From Flavobacteriales bacterium (lineage in GTDB: Bacteria > Bacteroidota > Bacteroidia > Flavobacteriales_F > PHOS-HE28), in the NCBI GenBank assembly GCA_016788205.1, contig JAEUTA010000031.1:230576-294575 (forward strand): a stretch of DNA of 64,000 nucleotides. The letters run 5' to 3'. How positions within the stretch are numbered: position 1 is the stretch's first letter; each line of letters starts with the position of its first letter. A program made the translations under genes and the position numbers. This document shows, in pieces, positions 15,758 through 24,893 of the stretch. Under the pieces are notes generated by a model. It ran no database searches. It saw only the letters and a list, made by a program, of their open reading frames with translations, and was not told where the DNA came from.

Positions 15758-18082
15758 CTAGAATTCAATACGGTAGCTAAGGTTTGGGATAAGGCCAAGT
15801 TGGTATTTCGTCACTTCCTCTCCTTTCCTGTAGTCGAAGTAACGATAGGCGACGTTCTGAGCGTTCGTTGCATTGAGCAGGTCCAATGCCCACATGCCTG
15901 TACGCCCTTCGCGTTCCCGTTTCAGATAGATGCGTAGATCCAGCCGGTACGTGCCCGGATACTGTGCGCTGTACGGCTCCGACGCGATGCCGTTGGAAGA
16001 AGGCATGGGCGTGTACCGCTGCCCACCGGTGATATTGAATCGCCCGTTCACGCCCCAGGTCCGTTTCAGCTTTTCCTTCTGCTTCGCGAATTCACGCCCG
16101 ATCACCGCATTCGCTGCATACGACGTGTTCCAGCGACTATCGTACGTCTTGTTGATGTTGTCCACATACGTGGCATCGAACACGGTGGCATTCACTTGAT
16201 AGAACAGATCGCGGAAGAAGGTGTGCTCCAAACCGACCTGACCGCCCACCGTGCGCGTCTTACCCTTCGATGCGAGTGGCAGCGGGGTGATGCCATCCCA
16301 TTCGTTCACGATGCTGAAGCCCGCCCCATTCGTGAGACCATATCGGTACATGCCGACGGGCACCTCCGACTGATGCTGCGCGAAGGCACCGATGGTTGAA
16401 CGCAGGTGCGGACGGAAACGATGTTCGTATGTGAGCTCCATGTCGCTCGCACGCATCAAGCCCAGTCCAACGTTCGCCGTTGGTTCGATCGACGACGTGG
16501 CCCACCACACGTAGTTGACCGCGTAGTTCTGGATCGGCGGCAACTGACCGCGCATTCCGGTGGCGAACAGGAAGCGCCCATGTTCAGACAAGGCATACCG
16601 CAACGAAGCCCGTGGTTCGGCCAGGCCCGAGCCGCTCATAGTCCAGTGTGCGTAGCCGATGCCCACATCCAATTGCACACGTTGGCCCAGGTCGTGCTCG
16701 TATCGCACATACGGTCTCATGAACCAGCCCCCGTCGCGCTCATCCAGATCCCACAAGCGCTTCGCGACCGTGCGCTCCACGGCGTGCACACCCACCGTCA
16801 CACGGATGCGTGCCCCCAGCGACCGCATACCATACGAATGCACGGACAGTTTCGTCTCGGCCAGCGCAGCCGTATCACTGATCACGAGCGAAGGCAGGAA
16901 GGTTGGTGATCGCGAGGAACGCTCTTGATCATTCATCGACCAAACCACGGTGGTCTTCCACAGCGAACGTTCTCCGATGCGTTGTTGGAGCGACAACCCG
17001 AGTGCCCCCACGCTGGCTTCATAATCGATGTCCTGGCTGTCCTTGTCCAACTCCCACTCGGTGCTGTCCTTCGCATCGAACCGGTTGCTGCTGTTGCCGC
17101 CCATACCGAAGAGCAACAATTCAGTACGCCTGCTGAAGGGCAGGTTCACGGTGAAGGCCAGGTCCTGAAAAGACAGGGCTTCATCACCCAGCGCAACACC
17201 CATGGCACCGAGCACGCCCAAGGTGCTGTAGCGGTAGTTGACCAGGTAAGAGGCCTTGCCACCTTGTTTGAAGGGACCTTCAGCGCCCAGATCGATACCG
17301 ATGAGGCCCGCTTGAAGTGTGTACGCCCGGCGTTGCGTGATGCCCCGACGCAAACGCAGGTCCATGATGCCACCCAGCGCATTGCCATAGGGCGCCGCCA
17401 GCCCACCGGTCAACAAGCGCGAATGGCCCAGCATCTGCGCACTGAGGATGGTGGTGCCTCCTCCCGTGAGCGTTGGAAGGTCGCTTTGTGTGCCCGCGTT
17501 GGTCAAATGGTTCGGCGTTACGATCTCCGCTCCCTCCAACAACCAGGCATTATTGGATGGGCTGTTCCCCCGCACGCTGAAATGGTTGCCCTGATCATTG
17601 GTGGAAGCCACACCCGCAGCGCTCATCGCCAGGCGCGCCGGATCGGAGAACGTGGCGGGATAGCGCAGGCTCTTTTCCACGGTGAGCTCGATGCTGGAAC
17701 TGGCGCTCATCCGCTCGGGTACGCGGACCAAGACTTCCGCAGTGGTCATCTCCACGGCAGTGGTCAACAACTTCAGTTCGAGCCGTTCCTCTTTACCGCT
17801 GCGCACCCATACTTCGTTCAGCTCGGTCGGGGCAAAGCCAACATGGCTCACACGCAACCGGTAGAGCCCTGTCGGCAGTCCGCTGAAACGGAACGAGCCG
17901 TCGCTTGCCGTGGCCGTGGTGAACTGCGTATCGGGGATCAGGACCTGCACGTTGGCATCCGCCAATGGCAACGCAGCTTCATCGGTCACATGGCCGCTCA
18001 AGGCTCCCGTGGTTTGCGCAAATGATACCAAGCTGGTCAGCAAGAATGCGGCCACCAGTCCTGCCGGACGCTCTGTGCTCAT
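15758..18082 (-). CDS. TonB-dependent outer-membrane receptor with carboxypeptidase-regulatory-like domain
   Basis: A protein of 774 residues from the ATG at 18082, which gives a clean signal peptide (AAFLLTSLVSFAQ). Residues about 24-110 form a CarboxypepD_reg-like beta-sandwich (GALSGHVTDEAALPLADANV). A plug domain follows (FSVRGNSPSNNAWLLEGAEI, about 180-200), then a long beta-barrel ending SYRIEF with the C-terminal Phe typical of barrel insertion. Such receptors take up ligands through TonB energy; no SusD partner is adjacent, so the substrate is unlikely to be a SusCD-type glycan. The gene lies directly behind the LytTR kinase/regulator pair; an upstream in-frame ATG at 18118 overlaps the regulator stop codon. 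Regulation by that pair is inference. Confidence 0.88.
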   Translation of the reverse strand: MSTERPAGLVAAFLLTSLVSFAQTTGALSGHVTDEAALPLADANVQVLIPDTQFTTATASDGSFRFSGLPTGLYRLRVSHVGFAPTELNEVWVRSGKEERLELKLLTTAVEMTTAEVLVRVPERMSASSSIELTVEKSLRYPATFSDPARLAMSAAGVASTNDQGNHFSVRGNSPSNNAWLLEGAEIVTPNHLTNAGTQSDLPTLTGGGTTILSAQMLGHSRLLTGGLAAPYGNALGGIMDLRLRRGITQRRAYTLQAGLIGIDLGAEGPFKQGGKASYLVNYRYSTLGVLGAMGVALGDEALSFQDLAFTVNLPFSRRTELLLFGMGGNSSNRFDAKDSTEWELDKDSQDIDYEASVGALGLSLQQRIGERSLWKTTVVWSMNDQERSSRSPTFLPSLVISDTAALAETKLSVHSYGMRSLGARIRVTVGVHAVERTVAKRLWDLDERDGGWFMRPYVRYEHDLGQRVQLDVGIGYAHWTMSGSGLAEPRASLRYALSEHGRFLFATGMRGQLPPIQNYAVNYVWWATSSIEPTANVGLGLMRASDMELTYEHRFRPHLRSTIGAFAQHQSEVPVGMYRYGLTNGAGFSIVNEWDGITPLPLASKGKTRTVGGQVGLEHTFFRDLFYQVNATVFDATYVDNINKTYDSRWNTSYAANAVIGREFAKQKEKLKRTWGVNGRFNITGGQRYTPMPSSNGIASEPYSAQYPGTYRLDLRIYLKREREGRTGMWALDLLNATNAQNVAYRYFDYRKGEEVTKYQLGLIPNLSYRIEF

Positions 18083-18114
18083 ACAGCGAACATATCCCAA
18101 GGGAGAAGAACGGC

Positions 18115-18867
18115 TCACTTGAACACGTCCATCAAACCGGGCTTACAGGCTTCGCTCACCGGGATCTCGGCTCCGTCGGCCAGCACCACGACACCTCCCT
18201 TCCCCTTCCTGTACTTACGGATGCTGCCGATGCTGACCAGATGCGATCGGTGTACGCGTACGAAACCGAGCTGGACCAGAGCTTGCTCGTAGTGCTTCAG
18301 TGGTCGGCAGATCATCTTGCGCTCACCGCTGGTCAGCACGAACCAAGTGAAGTTGTCCTCGGCCTCGCACCGCACGATGTCGCGGGCTTGCACCACTTCG
18401 AAGCCATCCAACAACGGCAGCACCACCTTCTGTTCACCGGCCGGACCGCGCAAGTTGTCGAGCAGAACGCGCGCGCGTTGCACGTGTTCCTTGTCGCGAA
18501 CACGCGCCACCACCTTCTCCACTGCCATCTGTAGCAGACCGATGTTCACCGGCTTCAAGAGATAGTCCACCGCGCTCACTTGGATAGCCTGTAGCGCATG
18601 ATCGCTGTATGCCGTGACGAAAACCACCTGGAACGGCAGATCGCCATAGGATGCCAGCATGTCGAAGCCGGAACGGAACGGCATCTCGATATCCAGGAAG
18701 ACCAGGTGCGGCGTGGTGCGCGCGATCAATGCCATGCCCTCCTGGGCGTCCGCCGCCTTGCCTACCACCTGTACCTGCGGGCAGTAACGTCCGAGGTAAG
18801 CTTCCAGCACGTCGCGGCTGGCGGCCTCGTCATCGATCACCACACAACGCAAGGGCTCAGCGGACAT
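18115..18867 (-). CDS. LytTR-family response regulator
   Basis: A 250-residue receiver-LytTR regulator. The acidic pocket is IDDE (11-14), the phosphoacceptor is Asp59 in VFLDIEMPF, and the conserved Lys lies in LLKPVN. The LytTR domain begins near residue 145 (VRCEAEDNFTWFVLTSGE, then FVRVHRSHLVSIGSIRKYRKG). Its start codon overlaps the end of the upstream kinase gene by 11 bp, so the two form a translationally coupled pair. The TonB receptor gene follows immediately and is a plausible operon member or target. It resembles the regulator at 2324 in architecture but is clearly a distinct paralogue. Confidence 0.92.
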   Translation of the reverse strand: MSAEPLRCVVIDDEAASRDVLEAYLGRYCPQVQVVGKAADAQEGMALIARTTPHLVFLDIEMPFRSGFDMLASYGDLPFQVVFVTAYSDHALQAIQVSAVDYLLKPVNIGLLQMAVEKVVARVRDKEHVQRARVLLDNLRGPAGEQKVVLPLLDGFEVVQARDIVRCEAEDNFTWFVLTSGERKMICRPLKHYEQALVQLGFVRVHRSHLVSIGSIRKYRKGKGGVVVLADGAEIPVSEACKPGLMDVFK

Positions 18868-20839
18868 CGTTCAGGGTCTTGGGAAGTTCGAAATGGACGC
18901 GTGTTCCTGTTCCGTCGCTCTTGGCATCGGTGATCTCCAATGTCACTTGCGTTCGGTACAGCTGGTTCACCAGCGCGATCCGGTTACGGGCATTGCTGAT
19001 GCCCTTGGAACGCGTGCCCTGCGTACTGCCTCGTTTGATCTCGGCACTGCGCGCACGACCTATGCCATCATCGGTGATGGTGAAAGCGATGTGACCTCCG
19101 ACATACTTCAGCTCCACCGTCAGCTCGCCCATTCCCTCTCTGTGGCGTAGACCGTGCCAGATGGCGTTCTCGATGAATGGTTGCACCAGCATCGGCGGAA
19201 CACGCAGACCCGCATTGAGCAGACTATCATCCACATGGAACCTGTAGGTGAACTTCTCCTGGAACCGATCATACTCCAGCCGCAGATACTGTTGAAGCAG
19301 CTCCACTTCATCCTCCAATTCGATGAACTCCAGTTCGGAGTAAGTGAGCACCTTGCGCATCAAGCCGCTGAGGTCCGTGAGGTATTGGTTGCTGCGTCGC
19401 TCATCGTGTACCGCGATGTAGTGGTTCACCGCGTTCAGGGCGTTGAAGATGAAGTGAGGGTTCATTTGGGCGCGCAAAGAGCGAAGCTCGATGAGTCGGG
19501 CGGCAAGCTGTTCCTTGTGGCGAGCACGCTGGCGATAGATCAACAAGCCGCCGAGTAACACCAACGCCACGACCAGGGTGAGGATGATGGCATTGCGCGA
19601 GAAGAGCTGCGCCGCCCGGGCTTCGTCCTGTACCTGCAGCAGCTCGATGCGTTTGCCGTTGATCTCACGGTCCTTCTCCAACAACCGGATCCGTTGCACA
19701 TCCGCGTTGAGCGAGCTGAAGAGCCCGAGGTTCGCCTCCAGCTTGCGCTTCTTCTCGCGGTCGGCAAGCTCCATGGCGCTGATGTATTCGTTGAGGTAAC
19801 GCTGTGCCGCCTGCACGTTACCGACCTCCAGATGCGTTTGCGAAAGGTTCTTCAATGCGAGCGTCCGAAGGTCCAGGAACCGCGGATCATCGCTGTTGGC
19901 GGGTAACTCGCCCAATACCTTGTTGAAGGTGCTCAATGCGCTTGACTTGTCATCGGCGAGGCGCTGCACATCGGCGAGCTCCAGCTGGTTGCTCAGACTG
20001 GTGTACGGGTCGGTCCCGTTCAGCTCCTGCTGGAGTTCTTCCCGGAAGTTCTGCGCTTCCTTGTACTCGCCCACCTCCTTCATCGTCTCGGCGATGTCGA
20101 GCTTCGACTTGTAGCGTTTCTCCGGCAGAACGATGGAGTCCGTGGCCGCCCAGGCCTGTTTCAAGACGCCCATTCCCTCGCTCTTTTTGTTGGCCCGGAA
20201 AAGGTATCCACCGCGTTGCACGTTGCTCGCGATCTCCGCTTCCTTGTTCCCCGCATTGCGCGCCAACTCCGCGCTCTGTTCCAGTAGGACGTTCGCCCGG
20301 CTGATCTCGCCGATCTCCGCCAGGATGCGCGCCACCAGCGCGTTGATGACGGGGACCCGATCGTCCAGCTTCGTTCCTTCCACATGTTCCTTCAATGCTT
20401 CCAAGGAAGTGCGGGCATCCAGGTAGCGTTTCATCCGCACCATACACAGCGCGGCATCGAGTTCCGCATCCACGACCACGGAAGAAGACGCATCCGGATG
20501 CATCTCGATGCACTTCTCGAAATAGCCCGTGGCCAGGTCGCATTGATCCTGCTGGGTGAAGAGGCGACCAAGCACACCGTAACACCGGGACTCCAGTGCG
20601 GTGACGCCATTGTTCATGCTCCACACCAGTACGCTCTCAACCAGTTTGAAGGCGGAATCAACACGCTCGGGACCCAGATCGGCCGCTGTGTTCAACTGCC
20701 GCTCCATCCGAATAAGGCCGTTGTCAACGCTCCGCCCACTCGACCTCACCTTCTGCTCCTGTGCCTGAACGAGGGCCGCAGAACAGGCGAAAACGAGGAT
20801 CAACAAAAGGCGTGTTACCGAGGGCATCAAGGCAAACAT
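18857..20839 (-). CDS. TPR-containing LytS/YehU-type sensor histidine kinase
   Basis: A 660-residue kinase from the ATG at 20839, chosen because GGAGGGAG sits about 7 bp upstream on the minus strand and a signal peptide follows (LLLILVFACSAALVQAQ). The frame extends 64 codons further into the divergent VWA gene region and was trimmed. TPR repeats cover about 80-430, and one membrane helix follows near residues 425-450. The His_kinase domain has His462 in AQMNPHFIFNALN. The HATPase domain has QPFIENAIWHG and TITDDGIGRARS. Its stop overlaps the regulator start by 11 bp. The octamer TATGTTTG at 20833-20840, a fit to TAnnTTTG, overlaps this start, so a near-leaderless start at 20827 is an alternative. 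Confidence 0.9.
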   Translation of the reverse strand: MFALMPSVTRLLLILVFACSAALVQAQEQKVRSSGRSVDNGLIRMERQLNTAADLGPERVDSAFKLVESVLVWSMNNGVTALESRCYGVLGRLFTQQDQCDLATGYFEKCIEMHPDASSSVVVDAELDAALCMVRMKRYLDARTSLEALKEHVEGTKLDDRVPVINALVARILAEIGEISRANVLLEQSAELARNAGNKEAEIASNVQRGGYLFRANKKSEGMGVLKQAWAATDSIVLPEKRYKSKLDIAETMKEVGEYKEAQNFREELQQELNGTDPYTSLSNQLELADVQRLADDKSSALSTFNKVLGELPANSDDPRFLDLRTLALKNLSQTHLEVGNVQAAQRYLNEYISAMELADREKKRKLEANLGLFSSLNADVQRIRLLEKDREINGKRIELLQVQDEARAAQLFSRNAIILTLVVALVLLGGLLIYRQRARHKEQLAARLIELRSLRAQMNPHFIFNALNAVNHYIAVHDERRSNQYLTDLSGLMRKVLTYSELEFIELEDEVELLQQYLRLEYDRFQEKFTYRFHVDDSLLNAGLRVPPMLVQPFIENAIWHGLRHREGMGELTVELKYVGGHIAFTITDDGIGRARSAEIKRGSTQGTRSKGISNARNRIALVNQLYRTQVTLEITDAKSDGTGTRVHFELPKTLNDVR

Positions 20840-21006
20840 ACAGAGCTCCCTCCCTGTCGTTCGGGCACGACGTTGCGGATCGCACCACCGCCGACCGCAG
20901 TCCACCCGGTGACATATCCCGTTCACCCAGTGGCATGGTGCACTTACCAAGTGGTGCTGGACGACCCTTCCGCACACGGATAGGTTCGCTGAAAAACAAC
21001 CCAGCC

Positions 21007-22275
21007 ATGCGACTCCCCCGAACCATCGCACCCGCCATCTGTATCGCTCTATTAGGTACGATCACTGCTTGCGTGCCACCTTCGAGCGACCGCGACGGCG
21101 GCGACAACGATGGCGTTGATTCCTCCGCGCAGGTGACCGGTCAAGTGTTGGATCCCGCTCCGGCAACGGGTACACCCGCCGAACACATCATGCTCGGCCT
21201 GATACTGGACACGAGCAACAGCATGGACGGCCTCATCGATCAAGCCAAGTCACAACTGTGGAACATCGTGAATAAGCTCTCCTCGGCCCACAGTGGCGAT
21301 CAACGACCCTCTGTACAAGTGGCGCTGTACGAATATGGGAACGACCGGCTTTCAGGGCGAACGAACCACATCCGCCAGGTGAGCGGCTTCACCACCAACA
21401 TGGACGAGATCTCCAAAGCGCTCTTCGCCTTGACCACCGACGGCGGAGAGGAATACTGCGGCGCGGTGATCGCACGCTCCGTGGATGAACTGCCCTGGGG
21501 GGAAGGCGATGGTGATCTGCGCATGCTGGTGATAGCTGGGAACGAACCATTCACCCAAGGTCCGGTCAACTTCGGACAGGCCTGTGAACGCGCACGGCAA
21601 AAGGGGATCGTAGTGAACACCATCTACTGTGGAGAGCACAACGAAGGCATCAACTCGTCGTGGCAGGCGGGCGCCATCGCTGCGGCCGGGGATTATTTCT
21701 CCATCGACCAGAACGCCATCACCATGCAGATCGCCTCACCCTATGATGATGAACTGGCGCAACTGGAAATGAAATGGAATGCCAGCGGCATATTCTATGG
21801 AGCCCAGGGAGGCTACAACCAAGCGAATCTGGAGGTGCAGGACAGCAATGGGAAAAGCCTTGGCAAAAGCACGGAGGCGAGCCGTCGGAGTTACAAACTC
21901 GCCAACAGTCACTTGAAACAAGACTGGGACCTGACCGAAGTAAAAGCGGAGCGTCTGGAAGAGGTGATCAAAGGGACCGACAAAGCCACCCTCCCGCCGC
22001 AGTATCGCGCATTGAGCGAGCCACAATTGAAAGCCGAGGTCGAGCGTTCGATGGCGGAGAAGGAAAGGTTGAAGGACCGTATGGCCATTTTGACCGCTCA
22101 ACGCGAAGCATACATCAGCACGAACAGCAAAACTTCCGAAGGCAATGAGCTCGAGAACGCATTACTCGCTTCCATCGAGAAGCATGCTGCGCAAAGAGGG
22201 CTCCATTTCGGTAAGGTGATCTCTCTGGAAGCTCCCGGAAACACTTCCTCGCAGACGGTCAAGTCGAAAGACTAG
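21007..22275 (+). CDS. VWA-domain lipoprotein
   Basis: A 422-residue protein starting at the ATG at 21007, which gives a lipoprotein signal peptide with lipobox GTITAC and an acidic Gly-rich linker. A von Willebrand A domain spans about residues 55-250, with the MIDAS motif DTSNS (LGLILDTSNSMDGLI). The C-terminal part, including residues 290-420, is helical and charged (ERSMAEKERLKDRMAIL) and may form a coiled coil. VWA lipoproteins usually mediate metal-dependent protein binding; no specific partner is evident. The gene is divergent from the LytTR kinase, separated by 167 bp that would have to hold both promoters. Confidence 0.82.
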   Translation: MRLPRTIAPAICIALLGTITACVPPSSDRDGGDNDGVDSSAQVTGQVLDPAPATGTPAEHIMLGLILDTSNSMDGLIDQAKSQLWNIVNKLSSAHSGDQRPSVQVALYEYGNDRLSGRTNHIRQVSGFTTNMDEISKALFALTTDGGEEYCGAVIARSVDELPWGEGDGDLRMLVIAGNEPFTQGPVNFGQACERARQKGIVVNTIYCGEHNEGINSSWQAGAIAAAGDYFSIDQNAITMQIASPYDDELAQLEMKWNASGIFYGAQGGYNQANLEVQDSNGKSLGKSTEASRRSYKLANSHLKQDWDLTEVKAERLEEVIKGTDKATLPPQYRALSEPQLKAEVERSMAEKERLKDRMAILTAQREAYISTNSKTSEGNELENALLASIEKHAAQRGLHFGKVISLEAPGNTSSQTVKSKD

Positions 22276-22314
22276 AGAAACCAGTGGTGACCATGCGGCC
22301 AGAACTTTCCTTCA

Positions 22315-22419
22315 TCAACCCATGGTCCACATCACTAAAGCCGCGACCAGGGCCACTAAGACGATAAAGGCCAAAAGCCGGTACGTACCAAGCTCATACT
22401 TCGGTGGCTCCTTGCTCAT
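22315..22419 (-). CDS. Short single-span membrane protein (34 residues)
   Basis: A small open frame read directly from the minus strand: MSKEPPKYELGTYRLLAF begins the protein, followed by a hydrophobic stretch IVLVALVAALVMW and a stop. It looks like a charged N-terminus plus one membrane helix. It lies between the VWA gene and another small membrane-protein gene on the same strand. There is no Shine-Dalgarno, which is common in Bacteroidota. Function unknown; it could be spurious. Confidence 0.4.
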   Translation of the reverse strand: MSKEPPKYELGTYRLLAFIVLVALVAALVMWTMG

Positions 22420-22446
22420 GATGCATGTATTCGCTACGATGAAGGA

Positions 22447-22665
22447 TCATTGACGTTCGGTGTTCAGGCCACGTTGCAGCTCACGGTGACCCTCAACAAA
22501 CCCCTTTATCACCACCATGACCAAGGCTGATAGCACCACGAAGAACACCAACTGATCAATGGCCATTACACGACCGATGACGATCAAGGCCAGTAATGAA
22601 CCGATGATCAGAAGGAGGAAAAGCTTGAGCACGGCGGTTGTTTTCACTCGTAGATGAAGAATCAT
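22447..22665 (-). CDS. Small membrane protein, two predicted helices
   Basis: A 72-residue frame with hydrophobic helices at about 11-31 (VLKLFLLLIIGSLLALIVIG) and 35-54 (DQLVFFVVLSALVMVVIKGF) and a charged C-terminal tail (EGHRELQRGLNTERQ). No family was recognised. The alternation of basic N-terminus, helix, short loop and helix is typical of a real membrane protein. The 34-residue frame 27 bp downstream may belong to the same transcript. Confidence 0.5.
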   Translation of the reverse strand: MILHLRVKTTAVLKLFLLLIIGSLLALIVIGRVMAIDQLVFFVVLSALVMVVIKGFVEGHRELQRGLNTERQ

Positions 22666-22809
22666 GCCAGCAGCGCTCCTGCGGAAAGGTCTTCACCGTG
22701 CGTGACAAGACGCCCCATGTGAGGAAGATCCTCTCCACGTGATCTTTCCCAAGGCATCAGCCTATCGACGGCATGTCTTTGGCTTCGGGGAGGGTCAGAT
22801 CATCCTGCC

Positions 22810-23148
22810 ATGAAGCGAAATGCTCTCCTCCTTCTCCTCATCGTTACCGGTCCGGGCCCCATGATCGCACAGGAGACGGTTCGGTCGTTGCCGGATACCA
22901 CTTTGCAGCGCTGTTTGCTTGAGAGCGGTCCTGACGTATGGGCGGCGTTGGTACTTTCTGCAGATCAGCTTCAACGTATGAAGCTCGTTCAAGACGCTTG
23001 CAAGGAAGAGTGCGCCGCTGCTACCGCTGAACGGCCACTCAACGCTATCTCTACCGCTGATGGCTTAACCGTGCTCGATGAGTTGCGCAATATCCTCACC
23101 CCTGAACAGTTCAGTCATTGGAGCAGCAGGTGTGGCGAGCACCCGTAG
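22810..23148 (+). CDS. Small exported protein, Spy/CpxP-like
   Basis: A 112-residue protein with a signal peptide (NALLLLLIVTGPGPMIAQ). The mature part has the spacing of a small Spy/CpxP-type periplasmic protein: one LTxxQ-like segment LVLSADQLQRMKLVQ, a central Cys-containing region (DACKEECAA) and a second segment ILTPEQFSHW near the C-terminus. Members of that group are periplasmic chaperones or metal-stress sensors. The resemblance is at motif level only, and the overall identity is unknown. It stands alone between the small membrane-protein genes and dps. Confidence 0.6.
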   Translation: MKRNALLLLLIVTGPGPMIAQETVRSLPDTTLQRCLLESGPDVWAALVLSADQLQRMKLVQDACKEECAAATAERPLNAISTADGLTVLDELRNILTPEQFSHWSSRCGEHP

Positions 23149-23357
23149 ACCGCCCCGAAGCTGGAACGATAGGTATGGCCGTCGTGGAACACGTCCTTTG
23201 GCAGCAGCGATCGGCCGCGCATTAGTTGGGTGGAGCACCGTGCTCTCAACCTGAGAAGCGCCGCATCACGGTCACCCCAAGATCGGGCAAGAGGTTCCCC
23301 AACACCGAACGTCGTACACATATGCCGAAGCACGAGCGTCGATCGGCACGTCACGTG

Positions 23358-23379
23358 GGAGTGTTCCGCCAAACACTCC
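23358..23379. promoter_or_regulatory. Inverted repeat immediately upstream of dps
   Basis: GGAGTGTT-N6-AACACTCC is a perfect 8-bp inverted repeat ending 4 bp before the dps ATG. It could be a repressor operator or an RNA hairpin masking the translation start. Confidence 0.45.
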
Positions 23380-23383
23380 ATTC

Positions 23384-23878
23384 ATGGCAACCACCAAGAA
23401 CCCTTCGCCTAAAAGGCACTCCCTTCACTGGACAGCTACTGATCGCAAGCGCATAGTGGATTCTTTGAATATACTCCTCGCGAACTATCAGGTGCATTAC
23501 CAGAAACTTCGGAACTATCATTGGAACGTCACGGGAGGTGATTTCTTCGATATCCATGAACAGCTCGAACTCCAGTACACCCAAGCCCAAGAGAACATCG
23601 ATTTGATCGCGGAGCGCGTGCGGGTATTCCAAGCGCGACCCTTGAGCACCTACGCAGAGTACTTGAAGGAAAGCTCCTTGAAGGAGGACTCTACCGTGCC
23701 CGAGTCCGAGAAAATGATGAAGAACCTGCTCGCGGACTATGTGATGCTGATCGACTTGATGTGCGACACGGTAGACCTGACTTTGGAATTGAGCGACTCG
23801 GGCACCGAGCGTCTTGTGAAAGGCTTCATCGAGCAGCTGGAGAAGCAACACTGGATGTTGAGCTCCTTCACCAAATAG
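23384..23878 (+). CDS. dps: Dps-family ferritin-like DNA-protection protein
   Basis: A 164-residue Dps (DNA-binding protein from starved cells) homologue, the normal family length. The ferroxidase-site residues are visible in NYHWNVTGGDFFDIHEQLE (about 43-61: His, His, Asp and Glu ligands) and in IDLIAERVR near residue 75. The basic N-terminus (KNPSPKRHSLHW) may bind DNA. Dps dodecamers oxidise and store iron using hydrogen peroxide and protect DNA in stress. The gene is monocistronic or followed by the yihY-like gene 115 bp downstream. A perfect inverted repeat 4 bp upstream suggests dedicated control. Confidence 0.93.
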   Translation: MATTKNPSPKRHSLHWTATDRKRIVDSLNILLANYQVHYQKLRNYHWNVTGGDFFDIHEQLELQYTQAQENIDLIAERVRVFQARPLSTYAEYLKESSLKEDSTVPESEKMMKNLLADYVMLIDLMCDTVDLTLELSDSGTERLVKGFIEQLEKQHWMLSSFTK

Positions 23879-23993
23879 TGGACTTCGCACTACAATGGAA
23901 CATGCGCGGACACTTGGGCGTGCGAGACCCGCAGCTCTGGAACGCGAACCAAACATCGCTCTTGAAGGGAGCGTCAACACCGAAACAGATTCA

Positions 23994-24890
23994 ATGCCTT
24001 GGAGCAGGGTACGTCATTTCTGGAATACGCTGAAGCGCACGGGCCGGGAGTTCTTCCAAGGTGAGCCCATGACCGAGGCTGGGTCACTGGCGTACACCAC
24101 CATCTTCGCGTTGCCCGGCGTTCTGATCATGGCGTTGATGGTAGCCTCCACTTTTTACGACGAAGGAGCCGTGCGTGAAGCGTTGTACGGTCAAGCTGGC
24201 GCGCTTATCGGGAACAATACAGCGAAGGATCTCGAGTCCATCGTTCAAAGCGCGAATCGTCCAAAGTCGGGTGACCTTGCGCGCGTATTGGGCGTCATCG
24301 CGCTGGCCGTGAGCGCCACCACATTGTTCGCTTCGTTACAGAGCAGCCTGAACCGGATATGGGGTGTAAAGCAGAAACCGGGGAAAGCCGTTGTTCGCTA
24401 CCTGCTTACACGCCTTACGTCCCTGGCATTGATCGGATCATTCGGTTTCCTTCTCCTGGTCTCCTTGATCCTGGATGCCGCGATGGTGGCCGTCGGTGAA
24501 CGACTGGGTGCTTGGTTACCGGCCAGTACGGTATTGGTCGGTGTGCTGAGCCTATGTATCTCATTCGCGGTCGTCACTACCGTGTTCGCGATGGTGTTCA
24601 AGTTCCTTCCGGACATGCGGATCGCGTGGCGCACGGTATGGAGCGGTGCCTTGTTCACCGCTGCGCTCTTTACGGTAGGCAAATACCTGATCGGCCTCTA
24701 CATCGCAAAGACCGGCGCGGGTGACGCTTACGGCGCAGGAGGTGCGGTGATCATCATCATGCTGTGGGTCTATTACTCGGCCATCCTCACCCTGTTCGGC
24801 GCACAGTTCACGTTCGTTACTGCCAAAGAACACGGCGAGCGCATGAAACCGCTGCCCCACGCGGAGAAGCAACCCGCGAGATCCGTGTGA
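23994..24890 (+). CDS. YihY/BrkB-family inner-membrane protein
   Basis: A membrane protein of 298 residues from the ATG at 23994; the longer frame adds 33 residues with no family resemblance. About six hydrophobic helices are present. YihY/BrkB landmarks include EAGSLAYTTIFALPGVLIM near the N-terminus, RIWGVKQKPGKAVVRYLLTR in the middle, and the C-terminal GAVIIIMLWVYYSAILTLFGAQF. This is the group once called ribonuclease BN, now regarded as a membrane protein of uncertain function. The FAD oxidoreductase gene starts 3 bp after its stop, so both share an operon. Confidence 0.9.
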   Translation: MPWSRVRHFWNTLKRTGREFFQGEPMTEAGSLAYTTIFALPGVLIMALMVASTFYDEGAVREALYGQAGALIGNNTAKDLESIVQSANRPKSGDLARVLGVIALAVSATTLFASLQSSLNRIWGVKQKPGKAVVRYLLTRLTSLALIGSFGFLLLVSLILDAAMVAVGERLGAWLPASTVLVGVLSLCISFAVVTTVFAMVFKFLPDMRIAWRTVWSGALFTAALFTVGKYLIGLYIAKTGAGDAYGAGGAVIIIMLWVYYSAILTLFGAQFTFVTAKEHGERMKPLPHAEKQPARSV

Positions 24891-24893
24891 GCC

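Noticed and set aside
22315..22665. Type I toxin-antitoxin or toxin pair from the two small membrane proteins
   Set aside because: No antisense RNA promoter or recognised toxin motif is visible; only the description as small membrane proteins is supported.
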